Source of the DNA: a virus
Direction: 5' to 3' (one strand)
Length of the DNA stretch: 42,567 nucleotides
Virus record (IMG/VR): IMGVR_UViG_3300022226_000011
Span: 1 to 42,567 of that record
The notes under the pieces were generated by a model, which saw nothing but the letters and a program-made list of their open reading frames with translations, was not told the DNA's origin and ran no database searches. Position numbers and translations under genes: made by a program. This document shows, piece after piece, positions 1-8,604 of this stretch (position 1 is the first letter of the stretch; every line of letters begins with the position of its first letter).

Positions 1-8
1 GCCCCGAG

Positions 9-1178
9 GTGAAAGAGCGTCTTATCGCTATTGCGAACGATTTCTTTGAGAGTTTGGAGCTTCCGGATGTTGAATTGAAAGACATTACCTTCACCGGTTC
101 TCTCGCTAATTTCACATGGTCACAGTTTTCTGATATTGATCTTCATTTGATCGTTGATTTCAACGAGATTGATAGCAATGAAGAGCTGGTCAAGAATTGG
201 TTGGACCAAGCTCGTGCAGTTTGGAACAAAAATCACGATATTGACATCGGCGGACACGAAGTCGAGATCTATGTTCAGAACCAGTCCGAACCTCATATCT
301 CTACTGGCGTGTATTCTATTAGTGGTGATGAGTGGCTAACCAAGCCAAACAAAGAAAAACCAACCGTCAGGTGGGAAGAGGTCCAAGAGAAGGCAGCTTC
401 CTTGATGAATGAGATTGACGAAGCTCAAGACATGTTTTCTTCTGGCAATGCAGACGGCGCCCTGGACTATGCTGAGCGCCTCAAGGAAAAGATCCGCAAA
501 TTCAGAAAGAGTGGTCTTGAAAGAGGTGGTGAGTTCTCTGTGGAAAACATTGCATTCAAAACTCTTCGTCGCAATGGCTACCTTGAGAAGCTTTCGAAAC
601 TGAAGGATGATGCTTACGACCAGAACATGTCCCTCCAAGAATCTCGCGAGTGGAGAAGATTTACTAATGAGTCGGCTGTTACGCCCGAACAAGTGCCTCA
701 AGGGTGGAAAATACTTATTCAAGACCTTAGTGATGGCAAATATGGTAAGGTTAATATTTTTCTTCAAGATGAAAACAAAGAACTTGTTGGGAAGATTTAT
801 TTGATCGACGATACGCGAATTCCGTGTCTTTCTGCTCTTCAAGTTCAGGTTTCTTCCGCCCCTAAGGGCTATGGACCCCTTTTGTATGACCTAGCGATGG
901 AACTTTCTGGGCACAAGGGTATTTATTCGGATCGTACTGCTGTTTCTGACTCCGCTCAGCGTGTTTGGGAATATTATGAGACACATCGGAGCGACGTAGA
1001 ATCACTACACCCTCTTGAGGTCGTAGATGCAACTGAGACGGAGTGCATTGAAGATATTATTCATCTTTTTGGCGAGGAATGGGAAGATGATCCACTTTCG
1101 AAGGTCTTCAAAAAGAAATCAGGTAAACTAGCGACTCTTGAGGCTCTCAAAGCCGCAAACAAGGTGGAGTTTATCTAG
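9..1178 (+). CDS. Nucleotidyltransferase with GNAT-like C-terminal domain
   Basis: The N-terminal part carries the Pol-beta-type nucleotidyltransferase signature: Gly-Ser at residues 30-31 followed by DIDLHL at about 42-47, whose two Asp would bind metal. Residues about 230-340 resemble a GNAT acetyltransferase core, with the loop APKGYGPLLYDLA in the place of the acetyl-CoA pyrophosphate loop. Substrates are unknown. The GTG at position 9 is the first usable start, but the frame is open to the window edge and no clear ribosome-binding site is visible, so the true start may lie outside. It begins a same-strand cluster of virion-type genes. Catalytic activity is inferred from motifs only. Confidence 0.6.
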   Translation: MKERLIAIANDFFESLELPDVELKDITFTGSLANFTWSQFSDIDLHLIVDFNEIDSNEELVKNWLDQARAVWNKNHDIDIGGHEVEIYVQNQSEPHISTGVYSISGDEWLTKPNKEKPTVRWEEVQEKAASLMNEIDEAQDMFSSGNADGALDYAERLKEKIRKFRKSGLERGGEFSVENIAFKTLRRNGYLEKLSKLKDDAYDQNMSLQESREWRRFTNESAVTPEQVPQGWKILIQDLSDGKYGKVNIFLQDENKELVGKIYLIDDTRIPCLSALQVQVSSAPKGYGPLLYDLAMELSGHKGIYSDRTAVSDSAQRVWEYYETHRSDVESLHPLEVVDATETECIEDIIHLFGEEWEDDPLSKVFKKKSGKLATLEALKAANKVEFI

Positions 1179-1198
1179 TTATCGCGAGAGGTATCAAT

Positions 1199-3775
1199 AT
1201 GGAACAATTATGGGAAAAGAAGTGGAGATCGTTCAGGCGAACTGAACCTCAATCAGAGCCTGAATACAGGCGCTCAATCCACAATAAGCCAATTCTGCGT
1301 AGAGAGGGAGAATCTCTTCTCCGCGAATTGACTGAAAATGAATACGATAGGGTTTCTCACATCGTTTCTAATGTCGACCCTGGGTATCTATCGTTTGATA
1401 ACATTTTTCAAGGAAAGAAGAGAGTCGTCGTCCCGTTTGTCGCTGGTCCAACCGGAGAACTAAACGATCTGATTACGTTCTTTGGGGGAAATGGCTATGA
1501 TGTTGATTGGCAAGATGGTCTAGTCAATAAGGAAGTTGAAACGCAACGTGGCAAGCAACTTCGTAAATCAAAAATTGGAAAAACCTTAGGAAAAGCAATC
1601 TCGCTTAAAAAGAAATTAGAGGAGGCTGATCTCGCCTGGAGATCGGGTCGCTGGGACAAAGAGAACCTCGCCAACGATAAGAGAAATGCCAGAGTAGACA
1701 AATTAAGAGAAGAGAATCCTGAAATGGATATTTTTGCTGCTCGCCGCGTGGCTGATATCCAACTCCAAGGCGACCCCGAGATTAAGGCGATTGCAGACAG
1801 ACAGGAAAAGCTTGCAAAGATTAGAGACCAACATTCGGAAAGAGTGTTTAAAGAGTTCCCTGTCAATTTACCTTCACTTCATGTTCTTGAGGGTATGTTG
1901 AAGTTTTGGAATGAACGTGGTGATTTCTATCGAAAGAACCCTGGTGCAGTCCAGGGCGAAGAAGGAAAATACTCTCTCGTTATCACTCGCGCGCCCATCG
2001 ATGTTCTTCGAATGAGTGATTTTGATGACATTACTTCGTGTCACAGTCCCCCAAATAGAGGAAGCCCCAGTGGTGGCGGATACTATCAGTGTGCCGTTGC
2101 AGAAGCCAACGGGCATGGACCTATCGCTTATGTCGTAGAAAATGCAGATGTTCCTGAGGATTTCGATTGGGAAGCAGACGAAGTGTTCAGAGATGAACAT
2201 CGCGATGTAGGTGGACCTACTCCTCTTTCTCGTGTTAGAGTTAGAAAGTTTGTTCATAACGAAGAAGAATATGAACTAGCGGTTCCAGAGAAGAGAACCT
2301 ATGGCAAGAAGTTCCCCAATCTTATTGGTGCTGTCGTTGATTTCTTCAGGAAATCACAAGCTCCAGTGATGGAAAACGACCCCCAGGATGTGGACGAGTT
2401 CACTCGTTACGGCGGCTCGTATGCAGACAACACAGACGGCTCCTTGTTTAATCAGCTTTTTGACGTTGATCATTTTCGCGGTGACACTGATCACGACGCC
2501 GATGATGAAGGTGCCGAAGAAGATTTCGAAGAAGAAAACCGTGAAGAGCAATACGAAGCAGAGTGCAGCGACTATGACAATCAGTACAATGATTACGAAC
2601 ATGCTTACGCCGGTTATGAAATCGAAGGTGAGGGCGATAACACCTATGTCCTGATGCATGGTGGAATAACTATTCAAATTGACGATACCGAAATGGTAGA
2701 TGTTCTCCCTGATTGGAGAGGGCAAAGCGAACTTTCAAGAAAAATTCAAAGTGAATTAAGTGTAAGTATAAATGATGAAGTTCAATTCGATGAGTACAGT
2801 GGCAAATTGAACGTCAGGCTAGATGCAGTTACACATGATGTTGAGCCGAACCCTGATGGTTACCGAGAATTTCTTCGTTACAATGTTAAAGAGCTTGACG
2901 ATAACTATATGGAAATCTTTCGGACCATAAGAATGGTCTTGGCGCAGGAAGGAATCCTTGAAAAGAGTGGATATGCCAGCTTGCGTCTCGATGCTGAAGA
3001 ACTTGAAGACATTGGAGATATGTTTAATCATTTTGATGTAGAGGTCAGCAATGATGGTGAAATTACTGTTGACTCTAAAGTGGAATCTCAGATTCCAGTT
3101 GATGCAACTTTCTTTGTTGAAAAAGAAGGAATCGGAATGGAAGATTTAGATCAGTATGACAATGGGCGAGTGCTCAAGCGCGGTGAAGCGCTTAAAAATT
3201 TCACTCGCTCTGTTAAAGCAGATGGGTTCCGACACGGTTTTTGGAAGGGAATCGTTAGCATGATTGAAGGCGCTGCAAAGCAAATGGATTTGCCAGGATT
3301 GGATGACGATGTTGAAGAAGAAGTTAGTATCAGAATGCCATTTGACACTTTTCAGATTGTTCCCATTGCATACCTTGAGAAAAAAGGAGACCAACTTTGG
3401 ACTGGAAAGATTAGTCTGGACATGATTCTTGAAGGAATAGAAGAGTCTGAGGATGTTGTTATTGCCCTTAGGCTCATTAAATACATTGATGAACACTATG
3501 ATCGAGTTGTCAAGTTTGCTCAACAGGAGTTCCAGAGGTTTGTCAAAAGTGTAAACGACACACTGGACGTTGTTTCGGGAATTATGGAAAAAGAAAGAAT
3601 GGTTGAAGAGATTTTGAAAGAAATCGAACCATACCAAAAGGAAATGCGACGCAAGCACCCCAAGTGGAAGAAGATGACCATTGGAATGGGCGGAAACAAA
3701 TCAACTGGTGGTGGACCTTTTACTGAAAAACCGTCAATGGAAAGGTCAAAGAGCGCTCCTCCAGCCGGGGAGTAA
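1199..3775 (+). CDS. Large conserved-type phage protein, unknown function
   Basis: An 858-aa protein starting at an ATG seven bases after a GAGAGG ribosome-binding site. The first 200 residues are charged and helical. A Cys/His cluster (SCHSP, then YYQCAVAEANGHG) lies near residues 280-305. A strongly acidic low-complexity stretch of Asp and Glu follows at about 430-475. The tail ends in a Gly-rich segment and RSKSAPPAGE, a kind of C-terminus I associate with phage structural-region proteins. No catalytic motif is recognised. Its place between a nucleotidyltransferase and a tail fibre suggests a virion or assembly role, which is inference. Confidence 0.7.
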   Translation: MEQLWEKKWRSFRRTEPQSEPEYRRSIHNKPILRREGESLLRELTENEYDRVSHIVSNVDPGYLSFDNIFQGKKRVVVPFVAGPTGELNDLITFFGGNGYDVDWQDGLVNKEVETQRGKQLRKSKIGKTLGKAISLKKKLEEADLAWRSGRWDKENLANDKRNARVDKLREENPEMDIFAARRVADIQLQGDPEIKAIADRQEKLAKIRDQHSERVFKEFPVNLPSLHVLEGMLKFWNERGDFYRKNPGAVQGEEGKYSLVITRAPIDVLRMSDFDDITSCHSPPNRGSPSGGGYYQCAVAEANGHGPIAYVVENADVPEDFDWEADEVFRDEHRDVGGPTPLSRVRVRKFVHNEEEYELAVPEKRTYGKKFPNLIGAVVDFFRKSQAPVMENDPQDVDEFTRYGGSYADNTDGSLFNQLFDVDHFRGDTDHDADDEGAEEDFEEENREEQYEAECSDYDNQYNDYEHAYAGYEIEGEGDNTYVLMHGGITIQIDDTEMVDVLPDWRGQSELSRKIQSELSVSINDEVQFDEYSGKLNVRLDAVTHDVEPNPDGYREFLRYNVKELDDNYMEIFRTIRMVLAQEGILEKSGYASLRLDAEELEDIGDMFNHFDVEVSNDGEITVDSKVESQIPVDATFFVEKEGIGMEDLDQYDNGRVLKRGEALKNFTRSVKADGFRHGFWKGIVSMIEGAAKQMDLPGLDDDVEEEVSIRMPFDTFQIVPIAYLEKKGDQLWTGKISLDMILEGIEESEDVVIALRLIKYIDEHYDRVVKFAQQEFQRFVKSVNDTLDVVSGIMEKERMVEEILKEIEPYQKEMRRKHPKWKKMTIGMGGNKSTGGGPFTEKPSMERSKSAPPAGE

Positions 3776-3778
3776 GCC

Positions 3779-5542
3779 ATGACACAAAGAATACCACAAT
3801 TAGGTTCAAAAGTTCAAATTTTTGAAGGGAAAGCTTCTGGAAGTGCCACAGGAGTTTTTCATATAGCTATTGATGAATCTGATCCAGGGATCTTGAAAAT
3901 TGGAAGAGGCTCAGACCCAAAAGGAATTACTGATAGATTCCTTCAAATAGACAACACCAATCAAAGAACCGTCTTCTATCGAGACCTTGATGTGCAAGGT
4001 TCTGATGTTCTGAACGTCAACGAACTAAATGGTCTTATTGTTAGTCAAATGATGGAGGGTCCTGGCTCTTCAATCGATAATGCAATTGGTAGGTTTTCTG
4101 GAACAGGCGGGCAAGCATTTCAAAATAGCAATGTTTTTGTAACTGATGGTGCTGGATTGGGCATAAATGTTACGGTTCCTTCTGGCGGAGTAACAAATAC
4201 ACTCCACATTATGGACGTTAACCAGTCGAACGCACACTATGATGCTATCGCAAACCTGATTGTTGAAAACAATGATGCAAGACTTCAGATTATCTCTGAG
4301 GATGCAGGCAATCAAGCTAGTACAATCTTTTTAACGAATGTTCCTGCTTCCGGAGATAATAAACATTGGTCTCTTCATGCTCAAGGCACAAGCCGTTCAG
4401 ATCGTTTCGATATTGCTTTTCAAAGAACAAGCACTGGACCGGTAACGCTTGATGGTACAACTTACTTAACCATTACGACAGATGGAAGGACTGGAATAGG
4501 AACAATAGCCCCTGACGGAACAAGCAAACTTCATCTTGCCAGCGGAAGTGCTGGTGTGGTCGTTGCCAATGGAAGCTCAGTTCTTGTTGTCGAGAGGAGT
4601 ACAACTGCCTATATCTCTATTCTCACTCCGGATGCCAACAATGGTGGTGTTTTATTTGGTACACCAACAAGCGCACAACACGGCGGGATTCTGTATTTCC
4701 CTTCTTTAAACGAAATGCAGTTTAGAACTGGTCAGAACAACACTCGTATGGTAATTGAGAACGATAATGTGGGAATTGGAGACACTGCTCCAGAAGTACG
4801 CCTAACTGTTCTTGATACAGATACTGGCATAACAAACAGTGATGGTATAGTTAAAGCTACGAATTCATCGGCAACTACGGGTAAAAATATTGCAGTTCTT
4901 CGTTTTTCGGGCGATTCTACACTTGGAACGACAGATTATATGATGCAGTATTACGATAGCGCTGGACTGGTGGGCTCAATTAATCAGGAAGTTGTCTACA
5001 ATCCGTTTACTGGCGGACACCTTGCTTCATTTCCTCTTAACGCCAAACATGGAGAAATAACGATTGTTGAGGGAACCTCTAGTCTTTCTCCTTTTACTGG
5101 AAGTCAATATGTATCTGGTAGTCCTGAAATCGCTGAAGGTATGGTTGTTTATTCTACTGGCAAAATGTGTTTCTCTTCTTCTATCTCTAATGCTCTTCCT
5201 GAGGTCAATATAACCTCAGCTAGTGCTGAAAAAAGGGTGTTTGGCGTATATGTTGGGTATTCTACTAGTGAATTTGCACATTGTTCTGGTTCTGAAATGT
5301 ATCTTTACAATGCGGTTGGTGAGGGTGGAATTCTTGCGACAGATCAAAGCGGAAACATTTCAGCAGGCGACCTTTTGATGTCTAGTGATCGATACGGTCA
5401 CGCAGTGAAGCAACCAGACGACATTATTCGAAGCTATACGATTGCAAAAGCTACAGAAGACATTGATTTCAGTCCTCTCCCTACTTCTTCGGCTTATGGA
5501 TTCAAATCGAAACTTATCGGGTGTACCTATCTTTGCGGATAA
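3779..5542 (+). CDS. Tail fibre / receptor-binding structural protein
   Basis: A 587-aa protein rich in Gly, Ser, Thr and Asn with beta-structure-like repeats, including several copies of a TDGRTGIGT / DNVGIGDTAPE pattern typical of trimeric phage fibre shafts. The last 120 residues (from about SASAEKRVFGVYVGY through GNISAGDLLMSSDRYGHAVKQ to IAKATEDI) resemble the C-terminal chaperone or autoproteolytic head seen on many phage fibres (peptidase_G2-like). The start ATG sits just after the previous stop with a GGGGAG site upstream. It probably contacts the host surface. The family is clear in style; exact domain boundaries are uncertain. Confidence 0.7.
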   Translation: MTQRIPQLGSKVQIFEGKASGSATGVFHIAIDESDPGILKIGRGSDPKGITDRFLQIDNTNQRTVFYRDLDVQGSDVLNVNELNGLIVSQMMEGPGSSIDNAIGRFSGTGGQAFQNSNVFVTDGAGLGINVTVPSGGVTNTLHIMDVNQSNAHYDAIANLIVENNDARLQIISEDAGNQASTIFLTNVPASGDNKHWSLHAQGTSRSDRFDIAFQRTSTGPVTLDGTTYLTITTDGRTGIGTIAPDGTSKLHLASGSAGVVVANGSSVLVVERSTTAYISILTPDANNGGVLFGTPTSAQHGGILYFPSLNEMQFRTGQNNTRMVIENDNVGIGDTAPEVRLTVLDTDTGITNSDGIVKATNSSATTGKNIAVLRFSGDSTLGTTDYMMQYYDSAGLVGSINQEVVYNPFTGGHLASFPLNAKHGEITIVEGTSSLSPFTGSQYVSGSPEIAEGMVVYSTGKMCFSSSISNALPEVNITSASAEKRVFGVYVGYSTSEFAHCSGSEMYLYNAVGEGGILATDQSGNISAGDLLMSSDRYGHAVKQPDDIIRSYTIAKATEDIDFSPLPTSSAYGFKSKLIGCTYLCG

Positions 5543-5563
5543 CTAGTTAATTCGGAGAGCCTT

Positions 5564-6124
5564 ATGAGAATTTTCAAATTTCTTTCAATAATTGTCCTAG
5601 TATTGGGGTTGTCTTCGTGTTCCGTTTTGATTAACGGTTCTCCTTGCGGAGAGGAATATGAGCCTATTCCTGGTTATCAAAATGCTGGACAAAAAATGGT
5701 CGGAATCTATTATGATGCTGATAAGACAGCAACAGCGATGGATATGTTTTATGAGAACTGGACTGATGATTTGGGAGATTATGAAGCAGCCGAGCGTGTT
5801 TTGTCGAACACTTGTGTTGAATGGGAGCCATATCCTTGGGTTCTAGAAAGTTTGGGAACCGATGAAGATGGCGTTCCAAGGCGTGCATCTGGTCTAACTG
5901 AATCTCGCAGAGACATTCGTGTTTGGATTGGTCCGGAATCGGATGAATTTGATAGAGCAATTTGGAGAACAGCCTTTTGGCACGAAATTGTTCACTTGAT
6001 GCTTTGGGATCTGTACAATGAACCAGATCCAGATCACGAAGAAGACGCTTATGTTGCTTGGGAACCAGAACACACACAAGTAATTCGCGACTGTAAAATA
6101 GAAGCACAACCTTTGGGGGTTTAG
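5564..6124 (+). CDS. Lipoprotein with HExxH zinc-metalloprotease motif
   Basis: A 186-aa protein. It starts with a hydrophobic signal peptide ending in the lipobox LSSC, so the mature protein should be lipid-anchored at Cys 19. Near residue 143 it has HEIVH, the zinc-binding and catalytic HExxH motif of metallopeptidases; the third ligand cannot be assigned by eye. It follows the tail fibre by 21 bases and is followed after 3 bases by the next gene, so it is in the same operon. It may be exported in the infected cell or be virion-associated. It is one of five HExxH proteins in the window. Confidence 0.6.
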   Translation: MRIFKFLSIIVLVLGLSSCSVLINGSPCGEEYEPIPGYQNAGQKMVGIYYDADKTATAMDMFYENWTDDLGDYEAAERVLSNTCVEWEPYPWVLESLGTDEDGVPRRASGLTESRRDIRVWIGPESDEFDRAIWRTAFWHEIVHLMLWDLYNEPDPDHEEDAYVAWEPEHTQVIRDCKIEAQPLGV

Positions 6125-6127
6125 ATA

Positions 6128-6760
6128 ATGAAAGAAAGGGCAAGAATTGATGAAACAAGACTCCTAATGGAGAACTGGAACGAACACATTGTTGAACAAG
6201 GCGGCGGTCTGGCTGGTCTAAATCGTGAAAAAGTGGCTCAGCTTCTTAGGCGTCTTCGGGGAGGTGATGAAGAAATCCCGGTTGGCGATGAGGATATTGT
6301 TGGCTCAGAAGATCTTCCTGGTGGAGATGGTCCAAACGATGCGCTTCCAGCTGACGGCGCGGATGATGACAATGTTGTTGACGATGTTGACATCATCGAT
6401 TCAGGAAAAGATTTATCAAGGGGCGACGTAATGGTTGTTTTAAACCAGCTTCGTAACACTGGTGGTCTTTCTTTTGAAGATTTGGGAAACGAAATTCTTA
6501 ATCAGGTCCGAGACGCCATCAAAAAGACCATCGACACATTGAGCGCAAGACGGGGAGTTCTTTCAAGAGACAAAGAGCAAGATAAAGAAAATATCGAAGA
6601 AGTTGGAGGAAGAATCCTTAAGCGCCTTGAGCTTGCTTTTGAGAAGTTGTTTGAACCACAAGGTCTCGTTAACTTGCAGGAAGTTCTCAAAGTGATCAAA
6701 AACGAAGAGCGTAAGCTTCTAAACGAAGGTAAGAAGCTCACTATTACGATTAGGGGATAA
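6128..6760 (+). CDS. Unknown acidic helical protein
   Basis: A 210-aa protein, not recognised. The N-terminal third is helical and ends in a run of Arg. The middle (about 50-95) is low-complexity Asp/Gly, probably disordered. The C-terminal half is charged and coiled-coil-like. It ends in LTITIRG, close to the ending LEIRIRG of the next gene, which otherwise looks unrelated. Spacing to both neighbours is 2-3 bases, consistent with translational coupling in the virion gene block. Confidence 0.65.
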   Translation: MKERARIDETRLLMENWNEHIVEQGGGLAGLNREKVAQLLRRLRGGDEEIPVGDEDIVGSEDLPGGDGPNDALPADGADDDNVVDDVDIIDSGKDLSRGDVMVVLNQLRNTGGLSFEDLGNEILNQVRDAIKKTIDTLSARRGVLSRDKEQDKENIEEVGGRILKRLELAFEKLFEPQGLVNLQEVLKVIKNEERKLLNEGKKLTITIRG

Positions 6761-6762
6761 AC

Positions 6763-7209
6763 ATGGGCGCCAACGACGTTGTTAAAAACTTATCCAATCA
6801 ATTCTATCCATATGCTCAACAGAGGATGGGATTTGATAAACCTGCGCGCATCAAATACATAGACGATCCACAAAATGCTGAAGATCCCTTGGGAAAGACG
6901 GCATACTATGATCCTGAAACAATGACGGTTTCTGTTTATGTTGTTGGAAGACACCCAAAAGACATTCTCCGCTCTTTGTCTCATGAACTTGTCCACCACA
7001 CGCAAAATTGCAGAGGCGAATTTGAAGGTGGATTGGTAGCGTCTGAAGGGTATGCCCAAAATGATGAGCACTTGAGAGGAATGGAAAGAGAAGCATATGA
7101 ACAGGGGAATCTGGTCTTCAGAGATTGGGAAGACGAGGTGAAAGCCAACAAAAACAAAAAAACTAAAGGCTTGAAACTAGAAATTAGAATCAGAGGTAAT
7201 AAAGAATGA
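6763..7209 (+). CDS. Small HExxH metalloprotein
   Basis: A 148-aa protein. Residues about 66-78 read ILRSLSHELVHHTQN and contain HELVH, the zinc-binding HExxH motif. The segment before it (KTAYYDPETMTVSVYVVG) resembles the beta strand that precedes the active-site helix in zincins. No signal peptide is visible. The C-terminus LKLEIRIRG followed by NKE resembles that of the gene before it. The stop overlaps the next start as ATGA. It may be a virion-packaged or prohead protease; that is inference. Confidence 0.6.
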   Translation: MGANDVVKNLSNQFYPYAQQRMGFDKPARIKYIDDPQNAEDPLGKTAYYDPETMTVSVYVVGRHPKDILRSLSHELVHHTQNCRGEFEGGLVASEGYAQNDEHLRGMEREAYEQGNLVFRDWEDEVKANKNKKTKGLKLEIRIRGNKE

Positions 7210-7346
7210 CTGGATTAGATAAAGTATTCGATATTCGTCGTATTAAGTTGAACAAACAGCTGATGGACAAATACGGATACAAAACAAAAGAGAAATCAAC
7301 CGAGGAACCTGAGAAAGAGGAACCCAAAAAGGAGAAAGAAGAATGA
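7206..7346 (+). CDS. Small Lys/Glu-rich protein, 46 aa
   Basis: A 46-residue reading frame joined by ATGA overlaps at both ends to its neighbours, which argues that it is real. It starts MTGLDKVFDIRRIKLNKQLM and ends in a charged tail of alternating Glu, Lys and Pro. It has no recognised domain. The charged tail and place in the virion block suggest a scaffold-like or linker role, without further support. Confidence 0.55.
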   Translation: MTGLDKVFDIRRIKLNKQLMDKYGYKTKEKSTEEPEKEEPKKEKEE

Positions 7347-7687
7347 CGTCACCAAAACAGCGTAGAAAGCGCCGAGTCTTGCTCAAGCACTACGAAGCCA
7401 ACATGAAGCCTGGAGCAGCTGTAAAGGAGGTCATTGACTCCTCAGCTGACGAAGCAGTAAAGGCTGCCGAAGAATTGGCTAAGAAAGAAGCTGCAAAAGC
7501 CAAGGCAGCTGCAACTCGCGCAGCAAACAAGAAAAAGAAAGAAGAAGAAGCTGCAAAGAAGGCAGCTGAGAAGGCTGCTGCCGACAAAGCAAAGAAAGCC
7601 GCCCAGGCAGCTGCGAAAGCTAAGACAGAAGCGGAGAAGCCCGCTGACGATTCTGTAGAGGCATCCAAAGCACCAACTGAGGAGTAA
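7343..7687 (+). CDS. Ala/Lys-rich histone-H1-like or coiled-coil protein
   Basis: A 114-aa protein made mostly of Ala, Lys and Glu from residue 35 to 95, in heptad-like repeats of AAKK and KAAAE type. Such composition is found in histone H1-like tails and in long single helices. It has no hydrophobic core and no motif. It overlaps the previous stop by ATGA. It could bind DNA in the capsid or act as an assembly rod. The composition also makes spurious similarity searches likely. Confidence 0.55.
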   Translation: MTSPKQRRKRRVLLKHYEANMKPGAAVKEVIDSSADEAVKAAEELAKKEAAKAKAAATRAANKKKKEEEAAKKAAEKAAADKAKKAAQAAAKAKTEAEKPADDSVEASKAPTEE

Positions 7688-7693
7688 GAGTTT

Positions 7694-8584
7694 GTGGGGT
7701 TCAAGAATGATGGTGATTTCACCATTACAAACTACCTGAATCTAACTGATCAACATTCTGGTTCGAGTGTTGAACAGGTTCCTTTTTCTGTTGGAAACTC
7801 TGGTCCGCACACTCTTCGCGGAAGAGACAAACCGTGTAATTCATTCTCTGGTTTTGAAATGAGTGGACCAGAACCTCCCCCACCTCAACCCACATCTTTC
7901 TGGTCGATGGATGATGTGGATTTGGTGGGTTCCGTCGTTCTGGATTTGGCGGGAGCTAATGACGGAATTTTGTCGGGCACTGTTACAACAGGAGCAGTTG
8001 GACAAATAGAAGAAGCGTTTATTTTTCCGACTGGTTCTTTGGGATACGTTACGTTTGGAGACGTTCTCGATCAGACAACTGGAAGTTTTTCTGTATCAGC
8101 TTGGTTTTCTTATGACGGGATCGGCTCTGGACAAAATTCGTCACTTGTCAATAAGGGGGGCTCCTCTGTGGGCACTCCTCCTAATGCAGGCTATTCTCTT
8201 CAGCTAAGCGAGCCAGCGAACAATATTAGGTTTGTTCTCGTCGATGCGACAACTACCGTTATTGCGGCTGCGCCTTCATTACCTTCAACTGGCGCATTTC
8301 ATCAAGCAGTGGGCGTTTGCGACCGAGAGAACGATGAAGTGCGTTTTTACCTCGATGGCGCGCTTCAAGAAATAACGGCAATCCCCGGCGGTTTTGGTTC
8401 TATAACCACCAATCTTCACTTTTCGTTAGCTGGACAAGATCTATCCCCAACGGCAACTCCTCCGCAAGGTTTTCTTACTGGAAGCCAGGATGAAACTGGT
8501 TATTGGGACGGCATAGCACTTTCAGATTCAGATGTTCTCAAGATTTATACATTGGGCACAAATGGTCAGAAACTAGTTAGTTAG
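7694..8584 (+). CDS. Adhesin with shared N-terminal adaptor and LamG-like domain
   Basis: A 296-aa protein starting at GTG. Residues 1-52 (FKNDGDFTITNYLNLT ... LRGRDKP) match the start of the following gene, so this is probably the attachment domain that plugs into the virion. After a proline-rich linker (about 56-65), residues about 70-295 look like a concanavalin/laminin-G fold: WSMDDVDLVGSVVLDLAGANDG, SFSVSAWFSYDG and the VRFYLDGALQE strand are typical of LamG_3 domains. It likely binds host surface glycans. The GTG start is supported by conservation of the same start in the next gene. Confidence 0.7.
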   Translation: MGFKNDGDFTITNYLNLTDQHSGSSVEQVPFSVGNSGPHTLRGRDKPCNSFSGFEMSGPEPPPPQPTSFWSMDDVDLVGSVVLDLAGANDGILSGTVTTGAVGQIEEAFIFPTGSLGYVTFGDVLDQTTGSFSVSAWFSYDGIGSGQNSSLVNKGGSSVGTPPNAGYSLQLSEPANNIRFVLVDATTTVIAAAPSLPSTGAFHQAVGVCDRENDEVRFYLDGALQEITAIPGGFGSITTNLHFSLAGQDLSPTATPPQGFLTGSQDETGYWDGIALSDSDVLKIYTLGTNGQKLVS

Positions 8585-8604
8585 TCCAAATAAGAGGTAA
8601 ATTC

